Assembly (NCBI GenBank): GCA_017438775.1
Contig: JAFRUR010000025.1
Location: 1-47,185 of the forward strand
Source of the DNA: Lachnospiraceae bacterium
GTDB taxonomy: Bacteria; Bacillota; Clostridia; Lachnospirales; Lachnospiraceae
DNA length: 47,185 nt
Direction: 5' to 3'
In this document: positions 14,758-22,953 of the stretch, piece by piece
Numbering within the stretch: the stretch's first letter is position 1
How the letters are laid out: each line of letters begins with the position of its first letter
Translations under genes and position numbers: made by a program
Notes under the pieces: model-generated
The model's input: the letters and a program-made list of their open reading frames with translations, nothing else
Database searches by the model: none
Told to the model about the DNA's origin: nothing

Positions 14758-16093
14758 TATCGCCCTGATGGTCATCTCGCTGCTGCTGGCCATTCTGCTG
14801 TGGCTTGCCGTGATCAACACGACGGACCCGATGATCGTCAAGACCATCACGGGCCTGCCGATCGCCGTGGAAAACGCACAGGTGATGACCGACAGCGGGA
14901 AGACCTTCTCCATCGCCGCGACGGGCACCGTGCAGGTGAACGTGCGGCAGAACCAGTGGGATTCCGTCACGGGTTCCGATTTTCAGCTCTATGTGGACAT
15001 GAAGGAGTGGTATCCGGACACCGGCACCGTCCCCGTCCACATGCGGATCCTTGATACCGCCATCCGCGACACCAATGTGACGCTGCGCACCAACGTCGTC
15101 AGCGTGGATACGGACAATCTGGAATCCGTGACCGTGGCGGTCGAGATCGACCGCAAGGGCAAACTCCAGGAGGGCTACATGGTGGTCAGCCAGAGCGCGG
15201 ATCCGCCCTCTGTGAACGTGGAGGGTCCGGCCGGCGTCCTGGCCCGCATCGGCCGCGCGGCCGTGGCGGTGGACGTCACCGAGATGGTGGGTCAGGTCAC
15301 CGCGAAGGGAGATATCCAGCTCTTCGATAAAAACGGAGACGAGATCGACCTCGCGGCGCGCCAGCTCAAGGTCAGCCGCGCGGAGGCGCAGGTGAGCATG
15401 CAGATCCTGCGTTCGAGCACCGTGCCGCTGGTTCTGGGAGAAGTGCCCGGAACGCCCGCGGAAGGCTACGTCTTCTCGGAATCGTCCATTTCTCCGCAGA
15501 CGGTGGAGATTTACGGCCTCAAGTCCGTCCTCGGCTCGATCAGCAGCATCACGGTCCTGCCGGAGGGCCTGACCGTGGACGGCCTCACGGAATCGAAGGA
15601 AGTGACGGTCTCCATCGACGATTACCTGCCGGACGGCGTCAGCCTCGGCGCGGATGCGGACAAGAATGTGACCATCCGACTGACCATCGAGCCCCTGCAC
15701 ACCAAGCTGATCACCTTCACGCTGGAGGAGATCGCGATCGCCGGAATCGACCCGGCCCTGATCTACGAGTATGACCGGGATGAACTGCCGGCCATCCTGC
15801 TGCGCGGCCTGGAGGAGGATCTGGACCACGTGACCGCGGCGTCCCTGGCGCCCAGGGCGGACCTGTCCGGGCTGATGCCTGGCATCCATCAGATCCCGCT
15901 GACCCTGACGCTGGATCCCGTGTACGAGGTCGTCAGCAGCACGCCTCTGTCCGTGATCGTGCGGGAGGAGGTCCCGGAGGAAACAGAGACGGAACCCGAG
16001 ACGGAGACCGAACCGGAACAGCCGGGCGAGAGCGAATCGGAATCCGCACCCGAGGAGACCGGGGAGGACCCGGCCGAGACGGAAGCGAACTGA
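14735..16093 (+). CDS. cdaR: CdaR / YbbR-domain regulator of CdaA
   Basis: A 452-residue membrane-anchored protein with one N-terminal TM segment (about 9-27) and a chain of YbbR repeats facing outside (about 35-410). CdaR binds and modulates CdaA. Signs are the typical ALMVISLLLAILLWLAV anchor followed by repeats ending in patterns like VRQNQWDSVTG and LPLVLGEVPGTPAEGYVFS-type blocks (shown here only as short pieces). The C-terminus is a very acidic Glu/Thr/Ser-Pro tail (residues about 412-452). The GTG start at 14735 lies inside cdaA, with AAAGGA upstream. Confidence 0.92.
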   Translation: MKRKPGNNIALMVISLLLAILLWLAVINTTDPMIVKTITGLPIAVENAQVMTDSGKTFSIAATGTVQVNVRQNQWDSVTGSDFQLYVDMKEWYPDTGTVPVHMRILDTAIRDTNVTLRTNVVSVDTDNLESVTVAVEIDRKGKLQEGYMVVSQSADPPSVNVEGPAGVLARIGRAAVAVDVTEMVGQVTAKGDIQLFDKNGDEIDLAARQLKVSRAEAQVSMQILRSSTVPLVLGEVPGTPAEGYVFSESSISPQTVEIYGLKSVLGSISSITVLPEGLTVDGLTESKEVTVSIDDYLPDGVSLGADADKNVTIRLTIEPLHTKLITFTLEEIAIAGIDPALIYEYDRDELPAILLRGLEEDLDHVTAASLAPRADLSGLMPGIHQIPLTLTLDPVYEVVSSTPLSVIVREEVPEETETEPETETEPEQPGESESESAPEETGEDPAETEAN

Positions 16094-16124
16094 AGTATTG
16101 ACCGAGATTTCGGAGAAAGAGACC

Positions 16125-16400
16125 ATGGTTTCTCAGAAAGTGACCATCATCAATCCCAACGGACTGCACCTGCGTCCCGCCGGCCTGTTCTGCAACGAGG
16201 CCGTGAAGTTCGACAGGTGCAGCATCACCTTTTCCTTCGGCGATGTGACGGGCAACGCGAAGAGCGTCCTGTCCGTTCTGGGCGCCTGCATCAAGCGCGG
16301 CGATGAGATCGAGATCATCTGCAAGGGGGAAAACGAAGAAGAAGCCCTGCAGACCATGGTGGAACTGGTCGAGAGCGGTCTGGGGGATAAAATCTCATGA
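16125..16400 (+). CDS. HPr-family phosphocarrier protein
   Basis: A 91-residue HPr-like protein. HPr carries phosphate from PEP/enzyme I on His15 to sugar permeases and, in Bacillota, is phosphorylated on Ser46 by HPrK to control carbon repression. Here His15 sits in NGLHLRPAG as expected, and the regulatory serine is Ser47 in NAKSVLSV, one residue later than in classical HPr. No ptsI lies beside it. The ATG at 16125 follows CGGAGAAAGAG; a TTG at 16098 is in frame but lacks a convincing ribosome site. It sits between cdaR and a Wzy-like gene, whose start overlaps its stop (ATGA). It may be a Crh-like regulatory paralogue, not the PTS carrier (inference). Confidence 0.85.
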   Translation: MVSQKVTIINPNGLHLRPAGLFCNEAVKFDRCSITFSFGDVTGNAKSVLSVLGACIKRGDEIEIICKGENEEEALQTMVELVESGLGDKIS

Positions 16401-17890
16401 AGCGGAAAGAGACAGCGGCCGTCCTGCTGACGAGCCTGATCTACGGCAGCGGCGCTGTCTTTTCGCGCGCAGGCCACACCGTCCTGCCCTTCCTGCTTTT
16501 TTCGTGCGCGGCGGTCCTGGCCGCCGGCACCTTCTGGATCCGGAGCCGCGACGCCGCGGACCTGAGGGCGCTGTTTTCCTTTTTCTGGATCGGAGGACAG
16601 GCGATGGCCTGCCTCAAGCTCTCGCGTCTCTCCGCGGTGTGGGAAGTGCGCACCTGGGTCTGTCTGTACCTGGCCTGGATCCTGTTTCTGGCGGGGCATG
16701 CCGCGGTCTGTGCGGCCTGGGAGAAGCGCTCCGGGGCGCCGGCGCGCGGCGCGGATGCTCCTCCTGCCGCAGGTTCGGAGAACGTGCCGGGAGATTGCGG
16801 GAAGCCGAAGGCCGCTGCCGGAAGTGTCCTTTCGGCAGACCCGGCTCCGCAGTTTGCGGCCGCGCCGAAAGCGGCCCTTGCGGGAGGCGCCGGACATGGC
16901 TTCGGTCCCGCGGACGCGGCGCAGGAGAGGACCCGTGCCCGTCTGCTGCGGGCGGAGATCGTACTCCTGGCTCTCTGCTGGGCGGCCCTGCTCGCGGAGA
17001 TCGCGATCCTGCGGTTCATTCCGCTGTTTTCCCCGGAGCCCCACGCCTATTCCGCGTTTCACGTGAGCGGGCTCCACTACGTCACCGTGAGCTGCGTGCT
17101 GGTGCCGGCCCTGTCGGTCCTTCACCTGCGCACGGCCGGGGCAGCGCCGGAGCGGCGTACGCTTGCGCTGCACGCCTGCCTCACCGCCGCGGCGCTCCTG
17201 ATCCCGGTGCTCTGCGTCTCGCGCTTTCAGCTGGTCTTCGCCGTGGGGCTCGCCGCCGTGTGCGCCGTCCTCGCGGGAGGAAAGATGCGGCCGGCCGTTC
17301 TGGCTGGGGGCGGACTTGCCCTGCTGGCGGTCTACGTGCTCCTGACCGTGGCGCGCCGCCACGACGTCGCGTACCTGAACGGCATTTTCGAGATGAAGAA
17401 CGAGGCCACGCCCATCTTCATCACCCAGCCGTACATCTACGTGACCAACAACTTTGAAAACTTCAACGTGCTTGTCCGGGACCTGCCGGCGTTCGCGCAC
17501 GGCCTGCGCCAGCTTTTCCCGGTGTTTGCGTTCACGGGGCTCAAGTTCCTCCATCCGGAGTGGGTGACCCTGCCGCTCTACACCACGAAGTGGGAACTGA
17601 CGACCCTGACCCTCATTTACGATGCGTACTACGATTTCGGCACGGCCGGGGTCGCGGTCTTCGCCCTTGCGGCCGGCGCCCTCTGCGGGGCCGCCTCGCT
17701 GGCCCGGCGCAGGGGAACGAACCCGGTGCGCCTGCTCCTGTACGCGCAGGCGGCCCTGTACCTGTGCCTCAGCTTTTTCACCACGTGGCTGTCCAACCCC
17801 ACGACCTGGTTCTACCTCGGGGTGACGGCGCTTCTGTGGCTGTACGTCGGGGGTGTTTTCCCGGGGCGCTGCAGGAAGCAGACGGCCTGA
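16397..17890 (+). CDS. Wzy-like oligosaccharide repeat-unit polymerase
   Basis: A 497-residue membrane protein with about 12 hydrophobic segments. It resembles the oligosaccharide repeat-unit (O-antigen) polymerase group, which joins flipped repeat units outside the membrane. Support comes from the topology, a long Ala/Pro/Gly-rich hydrophilic loop (about 115-180), the arginine in VSRFQLVFAVGLA and an extracytoplasmic loop containing IFITQPYIYVTNNFENFN (about 338-358), typical of this group. The loop at 115-180 is low-complexity and may be a lineage insertion. It is translationally coupled to the HPr-like gene. Sequence conservation in Wzy is low, so the call is moderate. Confidence 0.72.
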   Translation: MKRKETAAVLLTSLIYGSGAVFSRAGHTVLPFLLFSCAAVLAAGTFWIRSRDAADLRALFSFFWIGGQAMACLKLSRLSAVWEVRTWVCLYLAWILFLAGHAAVCAAWEKRSGAPARGADAPPAAGSENVPGDCGKPKAAAGSVLSADPAPQFAAAPKAALAGGAGHGFGPADAAQERTRARLLRAEIVLLALCWAALLAEIAILRFIPLFSPEPHAYSAFHVSGLHYVTVSCVLVPALSVLHLRTAGAAPERRTLALHACLTAAALLIPVLCVSRFQLVFAVGLAAVCAVLAGGKMRPAVLAGGGLALLAVYVLLTVARRHDVAYLNGIFEMKNEATPIFITQPYIYVTNNFENFNVLVRDLPAFAHGLRQLFPVFAFTGLKFLHPEWVTLPLYTTKWELTTLTLIYDAYYDFGTAGVAVFALAAGALCGAASLARRRGTNPVRLLLYAQAALYLCLSFFTTWLSNPTTWFYLGVTALLWLYVGGVFPGRCRKQTA

Positions 17891-17930
17891 GGACCTGCCG
17901 CAGGCAGAACCTCCGGGGCGGCAGGAGAGT

Positions 17931-17946
17931 CGGGACGGATGTCCCG
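17931..17946 (+). other. Intergenic hairpin before glf
   Basis: CGGGAC-GGAT-GTCCCG, 41 bases after the Wzy-like stop. No T-run follows. The 253-base gap to glf is purine-rich and holds no convincing promoter or small gene that I can see. Confidence 0.45.
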
Positions 17947-18143
17947 GGCTTTGAAGGGGAAGCAGGAGCCGGAGAGCCTGAAAAGCGGGAATTGCCGTAT
18001 TGGTGAAAATCCGCAGAAGAGAGCAGGATCCCGAAAGCGGAAAACCAGGCATTTCCGGCGGCCTTGCCGGAGAAAGTGTTTCAAAAGAGTTTTGGCTTTG
18101 CAGAATCGGCTGCGGTCATGCCGCGCCGGGAAGGGAGACGTTG

Positions 18144-19331
18144 ATGGCGGAAAAAAAGTATGATCTTCTTCTGGTCGGCGCCGGACTGTACAACGGCGTC
18201 ATCGCGCATCAGGCCGTGCGGGAAGGAAAGCGCGTTCTTGTGCTGGAAAAGCGGCCGCACATCGGAGGCAACCTCTACTGCGAAGAGATCGCCGGGATCC
18301 AGGTACACACCTACGGCGCCCACATCTTCCACACTTCGGACGAGGAAGTCTGGCGCTTCGTGACGGACCTGGTGCCCTTCAACCGGTTCACCAACAGCCC
18401 GGTCGCCAATTACAAGGGGCAGATCTACAACCTGCCGTTCAACATGAACACCTTCCGGACGCTGTGGGGCGTGCGCACGCCGGACGAGGCGCGCGCCGTC
18501 ATCGAGGAGCAGCGCCGCGAGATCACCGGGGAACCGAAGAACCTGGAGGAGCAGGCCATCTCGCTGGTGGGCCGCGACGTCTACGAAAAGCTCGTCAAGG
18601 GCTACACGGAAAAGCAGTGGGGCCGCCCCTGCACGGAGCTCCCGGCCTTCATCATCCGGCGCCTGCCTGTGCGCTTCACCTACGACAACAACTACTTCAA
18701 CGACCGCTACCAGGGCATCCCCGAAGACGGCTACAACACGCTGATGGAGAAGCTTTTCGAGGGCTGCGACGTGATCACCGGCGTGGATTTCCTGGACGAT
18801 AAGGACGGCTGGCGCGCCAGGGCCGCGCACACTGTCTTCACCGGCCCCATCGACCGCTACTTCGACGGGAAGCTGGGATGGCTGGCCTACCGGAGCCTGC
18901 GCTTTGAGACCGAAGTTCTGGACACGGACAACTACCAGGGCGTGGCGGTGGTCAACTACACGGAGCGGGAGGTCCCCTACACCCGCATCATCGAGCACAA
19001 GCATTTCGCCTTCGGCACGCAGGAGAAGACGGTGATCACCCGCGAGTACCCCGCGGAATACGCGGAGGGCCGCGAGCCCTACTACCCGGTCAACGACGAC
19101 CGCAACGGCGCCCTCTACGCGCGCTACCGCGCCCTGGCGGAAACGGAAGAGGGCGTGACCTTCGGCGGCCGGCTGGGTCTGTACAGCTATCTCGATATGG
19201 ACAAGATCGTCCGGCGCGCGCTGGACACCTACGAGGTGAGACTCCGCCTCGTCCGCCGCGGTTCGCTGGGCGGGACGGAACTTGAGGGCCGCGAGAGACA
19301 GCGCATCGAGACTGCGAAGACGGAAGGCTGA
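18144..19331 (+). CDS. glf: UDP-galactopyranose mutase
   Basis: A 395-residue FAD enzyme that converts UDP-galactopyranose to UDP-galactofuranose in the cytoplasm. The N-terminal dinucleotide site reads LLLVGAGLYNGV (9-20) and LVLEKRPHIGGN (32-43). YGAHIFHTSDEE (58-69) and a central KGYTEKQWGRP are the Glf signatures, with conserved Arg and Tyr residues for the UDP-sugar further on. Length is normal. The start at 18144 follows AAGGGAGACG; a longer in-frame reading from 18000 would add an unrelated segment. Its presence implies that the glycan made here contains galactofuranose, giving a donor for one or more GT2 proteins downstream. Confidence 0.95.
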   Translation: MAEKKYDLLLVGAGLYNGVIAHQAVREGKRVLVLEKRPHIGGNLYCEEIAGIQVHTYGAHIFHTSDEEVWRFVTDLVPFNRFTNSPVANYKGQIYNLPFNMNTFRTLWGVRTPDEARAVIEEQRREITGEPKNLEEQAISLVGRDVYEKLVKGYTEKQWGRPCTELPAFIIRRLPVRFTYDNNYFNDRYQGIPEDGYNTLMEKLFEGCDVITGVDFLDDKDGWRARAAHTVFTGPIDRYFDGKLGWLAYRSLRFETEVLDTDNYQGVAVVNYTEREVPYTRIIEHKHFAFGTQEKTVITREYPAEYAEGREPYYPVNDDRNGALYARYRALAETEEGVTFGGRLGLYSYLDMDKIVRRALDTYEVRLRLVRRGSLGGTELEGRERQRIETAKTEG

Positions 19332-19375
19332 AACGCGTTCCGGCGCGCCGCGGAAGGACCGGCCGGTTCGGGAAG

Positions 19376-19391
19376 GCCCGCTGCGGCGGGC
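19376..19391 (+). other. Intergenic hairpin before the double glycosyltransferase
   Basis: GCCCGC-TGCG-GCGGGC in the 176-base gap after glf. The same 6-base arms recur at 25030-25044. No T-run follows. Confidence 0.45.
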
Positions 19392-19507
19392 GCGGGTATG
19401 CGGGCCGGCAGACGCCTGCGTCAGGCGGTGCCGGAAGGACCGCGAACAGGAGTTTTGACAGAGACAGGAACCGCCCTCAGGGCGCAGGATCGGAGAGTAA
19501 GGACCGC

Positions 19508-21463
19508 ATGGAGCAGCGCTTGCAGCAGAGACAACTGGATATCGTGATCCCGGTGCACCGCCCCGGGAAGGATTTTGCCGAGGTGCTGCGCCGCATCGCC
19601 CTGCAGGAGGACGCGGACATCGCCTCCCTCACCCTGGTGGTGACGCGGGAGAGCGCGCAGGAGGCCCTGTCGTTTGAGGAGACCCTCGTGAGGCCCTTCC
19701 GGGAGAGCGCGGCGGGGGCGGCCGTCCCCGTGCGGACGATGTTCCTCTCCCCGGAGGAGTTCGACCACGGCGGCGCCCGCAACATGGGCGCCGAGGCGGG
19801 AGAGGCCCCGGTCATCGTGTTTCTGACGCAGGACGCCGTCCCGGCATCGCCGCATACGCTCGCGCGTCTGGCTGCGGCCCTGTTTGAGGGAGAAAAGGAG
19901 GATTCGCAGCCCGGTCCCGACGGAGAATTCCGTGCCTTTGACGAAGGACCGGAGGAAGCCCCCGAGGCAGACAGAGACCGGGAGTTCGTTCCCCTGACCG
20001 CGGCGGCATACGCCCGCCAGCTTCCGCGCCGCGGCGCGGACCTTCTGGAGCGGGTCTCGCGCAGATTCAACTACCCGAAGGAGAGCCGCACCAAGACCGC
20101 GGAGGATCTCTCCGGGCTCGGAATCAAGACGTATTTCTGCTCCAATGTCTGCGCCGCGTACCGGCGCGGCGTCTGGGAGGATCTGGGGCGGTTCGAGGAG
20201 CCTGTCGGCTTTAACGAGGACATGCTGTTTGCCGCCCGGGCCATCGGGGCCGGATACCGCGTCCGCTACGCCGCGGACGCCCGCGTGTACCACTCCCACG
20301 CGGACAGTCTGAAGAAACTTTTCCGCAGGAACTTTGACATGGGCATCTCGCAGGCGGAGCACCCGGAGGTGTTCGCGGACGTCCCCGCGGAGGGAGAGGG
20401 CATGCGCCTCGTGAAGGAAAGCGCCCGCACCTGCATGAAGGCGGGAAAGCCGCAGCTCCTGGTCCTGCTTTTCCTGCGCAGCGCCGCGCGCTACTCCGGC
20501 TACCTGCTCGGAAAGAAATGGCGTCTTCTGCCGCCGGGCTGGGCGGAAAAGATCAGCCTGTGCCCCGGCTACTGGAAGAAAAGGAAAGATGCTGCCGCGC
20601 CGGCCCGGCGCAGCCCGGACGCGCCGCGCCCCCTCGTGAGTGTGTGCATCCCCGCCTACAACAGCGCGCAGACCATCGAGCGCACCATCCGCTCCGTGCT
20701 GGAGCAGGACTATGAGCCGCTCGAAGTCATCGTCTCGGACGACGTCTCCTCGGACGACACGGAGGCCGTGGTCCGCGCCATCGGAGATCCCCGGGTCCGC
20801 TTCATCCCGCACGAGGTGAACGCGGGCATGGCCAACAACTGGAACCAGTCCATCTTCGCGGCCGGAGGCGAGTTCGTGAAGCTTCTCTGCGCCGACGACG
20901 TCCTCTACCCCGGGAGCCTCGCGAAGGAGGCCGCCGCGCTGCAGGAGAACCCCGGCGTGGAGATCGCCGTGAGCGACACCGCCCTGATCGGGGAGAACGA
21001 TGAGCGCATCGGCACTTACCGGCGCTTCCCCGGAAGCGGACGGATGAACGGAAAGAAGCTGGCGCGCTTCGCGCTGATGGCGAACAATTTCTTCGGGGCG
21101 CCCTGCAACGTGATGTTCCGGAGAGAGACGGCGGAGCGCCTGGGCGGCTTCGACACCTCCTACGGCTTCATCCCGGACTTTGAGTTCTGGGTGCGGCTCG
21201 CGCAGGCGGGAGACGGCTATGTCATCCACGAGATCCTGAACGGCTTCCGCGTCCGCGCCGACAGCAACACGGACCAGGTCATGGGATCGGGGACGCGCGG
21301 GAACGAATACGTCGCGGAGCACCGCAGACTGGTCGAGGCACACGGCCCGGCCCTGGGTCTGCCGCCCCTGGCCATCGAGGCCAGCGTCCTCTGGCGCCGC
21401 GGCAGGAGCCGCATCATCCACTGGTACCTGAAGTTCAAGCAGCTGAGGCTGCGGAGCAGGTGA
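19508..21463 (+). CDS. Double glycosyltransferase: rhamnosyltransferase-like GT2 fused to a second GT2
   Basis: A 651-residue cytoplasmic protein with two GT-A domains. Domain 1 (about 8-320) resembles dTDP-rhamnosyltransferases: IVIPVHRPGKDF, HGGARNMGAE, the donor-site FLTQDAVP, and a late GFNEDMLFAARAIGAGYRVRY block. Domain 2 (about 378-640) has VSVCIPAYNSAQTIERTI, VIVSDDVSSDDT, KLLCADDVLYPGSL as the acidic metal site, and FIPDFEFWVRLAQ. A basic segment (350-375) joins them. AAGGA lies just before the ATG at 19508. Two linked transferases suggest that two sugars are added in turn without release of the acceptor (inference); rhamnose is likely for domain 1 given rfbC nearby. Confidence 0.87.
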   Translation: MEQRLQQRQLDIVIPVHRPGKDFAEVLRRIALQEDADIASLTLVVTRESAQEALSFEETLVRPFRESAAGAAVPVRTMFLSPEEFDHGGARNMGAEAGEAPVIVFLTQDAVPASPHTLARLAAALFEGEKEDSQPGPDGEFRAFDEGPEEAPEADRDREFVPLTAAAYARQLPRRGADLLERVSRRFNYPKESRTKTAEDLSGLGIKTYFCSNVCAAYRRGVWEDLGRFEEPVGFNEDMLFAARAIGAGYRVRYAADARVYHSHADSLKKLFRRNFDMGISQAEHPEVFADVPAEGEGMRLVKESARTCMKAGKPQLLVLLFLRSAARYSGYLLGKKWRLLPPGWAEKISLCPGYWKKRKDAAAPARRSPDAPRPLVSVCIPAYNSAQTIERTIRSVLEQDYEPLEVIVSDDVSSDDTEAVVRAIGDPRVRFIPHEVNAGMANNWNQSIFAAGGEFVKLLCADDVLYPGSLAKEAAALQENPGVEIAVSDTALIGENDERIGTYRRFPGSGRMNGKKLARFALMANNFFGAPCNVMFRRETAERLGGFDTSYGFIPDFEFWVRLAQAGDGYVIHEILNGFRVRADSNTDQVMGSGTRGNEYVAEHRRLVEAHGPALGLPPLAIEASVLWRRGRSRIIHWYLKFKQLRLRSR

Positions 21464-21470
21464 AAACGAT

Positions 21471-22160
21471 ATGAGCAACGGAAAGCGGCTGGTCATCATC
21501 CCGGCCTACAACGAAGAAGAGACGATCCGCAGCACCGTGGCGGACGTGAGGGAGCACGCGCCGGGGTTTGACCTGGTGGTCGTGAACGACTGCTCCACGG
21601 ACCGCACCCGTGAGATCTGCCTGACGGAGGGCATTCCCTTCCTGGACCTGCCGGTCAATCTGGGCATCGGCGGCGCTGTGCAGACGGGCTATCAGTACGC
21701 GGCCTCCCGCGGCTATCAGATCGCCGTCCAGTTCGACGGGGACGGACAGCACCGCGCTGAATACCTCGAGGAGATGGCGCGGACGCTGGAGGAAGAGGGG
21801 CTGGACATGGTCATCGGCTCCCGCTTCATCCGGCACGAGGGCTTTCAGTCCTCGACCCTGCGGCAGCTCGGCATCCGCTATTTCTCCGGCCTCATCCGCC
21901 TGCGCACGGGCGCGGTCATCACGGACCCGACCTCGGGGATGCGCATGGCGGGAAGGCGCCTGATCGAGCGCTTCGCGGCGGATTACCCCCGGGACTATCC
22001 GGAGCCCGAGAGCGTCACGGCAATCCTGAAAAACGGGTTCCGCGTGGAGGAGATCCCGGTCAGGATGCGGGAGAGGCAGGGCGGCGTCTCGTCCATCTCG
22101 CTCCGCAAGGGGATCTATTACATGATCAAGGTCTCGGTGGCCGTGCTGCTGGCAAAGTAA
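21471..22160 (+). CDS. Polyprenyl-phosphate glycosyltransferase-like GT2 (DPM/DpgS type)
   Basis: A 229-residue GT2 protein of the dolichyl-phosphate-mannose synthase/GtrB type, which loads a sugar from a nucleotide onto polyprenyl phosphate. Motifs: VIIPAYNEEETI (8-19), VVNDCSTDRT, the metal site FDGDGQH, IGSRFI, DPTSGMR and a late EIPVRMRERQGGVSS. It lacks the C-terminal TM pair found in GtrB, ending at VAVLLAK. The next gene encodes a DUF2304 membrane protein, a known companion of such transferases that probably supplies the membrane part. It begins 7 bases after the previous stop. Confidence 0.88.
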   Translation: MSNGKRLVIIPAYNEEETIRSTVADVREHAPGFDLVVVNDCSTDRTREICLTEGIPFLDLPVNLGIGGAVQTGYQYAASRGYQIAVQFDGDGQHRAEYLEEMARTLEEEGLDMVIGSRFIRHEGFQSSTLRQLGIRYFSGLIRLRTGAVITDPTSGMRMAGRRLIERFAADYPRDYPEPESVTAILKNGFRVEEIPVRMRERQGGVSSISLRKGIYYMIKVSVAVLLAK

Positions 22161-22237
22161 ATAAATTCGGCCGGCATGCCGGAAGGGCACAGTTCCTGCC
22201 TGCGGCCGTGTGTATGGCGGGATAAGCAAAAGAAACC

Positions 22238-22257
22238 GCCGGCATTTCTTTGCCGGC
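22238..22257 (+). other. Intergenic hairpin before the DUF2304 gene
   Basis: GCCGGCA-TTTCTT-TGCCGGC, with a separate CCGGCATGCCGG palindrome at 22171-22182. Both lie in the 167-base gap; no T-run follows either one. Confidence 0.45.
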
Positions 22258-22327
22258 AAGACAACGAACTCTGTTTCGGCGCAGGCCGCACGGCTCTGCC
22301 GCCTCCGGCCGCGTGAGGAATCGCAAC

Positions 22328-22714
22328 ATGAATATTCGTCTGCAAATCGTTCTCGCCTGTCTGATCCTGATCGGCCTTGCCGGTCTTGTCCGGATGGCGC
22401 GCCGCGGAAAGATCGAGTGGAGATACGCCCTGCCCTGGGCCCTGATGGGACTGATTCTCCTCCTGCTCGACGTCTTTCCGGGAATCGCGGCCTGGCTGGC
22501 CGGACTGATCGGCGTCCAGCTGCCGAGCAACATGCTGTTCCTGTTCGGCTTTGCCTTCGTGCTGTGGATGCTCTTTCTTCTGAGCACGGCGCTGTCCGCG
22601 TCGCAGAAGAAGATCACCCAGATGGCGCAGGAGATCGCGCGGATGAAGGCGGAGCAGACCGCGCGGCACCCCGAAGGGGAAGCGGGCGCGGCGGAGACGC
22701 AGGAGAGAGACTGA
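22328..22714 (+). CDS. DUF2304 membrane protein, partner of the GT2
   Basis: A 128-residue protein with three hydrophobic segments (about 3-20, 35-54, 66-90) and a charged C-terminal helix ending in Glu-rich sequence. The pattern RLQIVLACLILIGLAGLV, then RRGKIEWRYALPW, then a coiled-coil tail with KKITQMAQEIARMK, matches the DUF2304 family. Members are found next to polyprenyl-phosphate GT2 genes and are thought to anchor or assist them. The start has TGAGGAA 7 bases upstream. The 239-base gap after it contains repeated imperfect ACGGCYGGRAA-type units and the hairpin at 22768-22788 but no clear promoter. Confidence 0.82.
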   Translation: MNIRLQIVLACLILIGLAGLVRMARRGKIEWRYALPWALMGLILLLLDVFPGIAAWLAGLIGVQLPSNMLFLFGFAFVLWMLFLLSTALSASQKKITQMAQEIARMKAEQTARHPEGEAGAAETQERD

Positions 22715-22767
22715 TTTTGCCCCGGCTGCGGCATGCGCAGGGAGGCCTGTTCGGGCAGGGCAGGGAA

Positions 22768-22788
22768 ACGGGCTCTGCAAAGGCCCGT
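22768..22788 (+). other. Intergenic hairpin before the DUF2142 gene
   Basis: ACGGGC (22768-22773) and GCCCGT (22783-22788) around a nine-base loop. No T-run follows. Confidence 0.4.
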
Positions 22789-22953
22789 GCACAAAGGAAC
22801 GCGCCGCACAAGGCGTGAAACGGGTTCCGGCTCCGGGCTCCTGAAGGGAGGCCGGGAAGACAAACGCGCGGAAACCGTCGGGAAAACGGCCGGAAGACGG
22901 CTGGGAAAACAAACGTATGGAAACGGCTTGACGCCGTCTGAGGAGACCATGGC

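Noticed and set aside
16098-16124. TTG start giving a longer HPr-like protein
   Set aside because: No ribosome site; the ATG at 16125 gives the normal HPr N-terminus with His at position 15.
18000-18143. In-frame extension before glf
   Set aside because: The added 48 residues do not resemble Glf, and AAGGGAGACG precedes the ATG at 18144.
19455-19460. TTGACA before the double glycosyltransferase as a possible -35
   Set aside because: No -10-like sequence lies at 16-18 bases; the stretch 19478-19483 reads CAGGGC.
22210-22818. 202-codon plus-strand frame overlapping the DUF2304 gene
   Set aside because: Out of frame with the DUF2304 gene, which has a ribosome site, TM pattern and a known partner; the other frame is Arg/Pro-rich without any recognisable domain.
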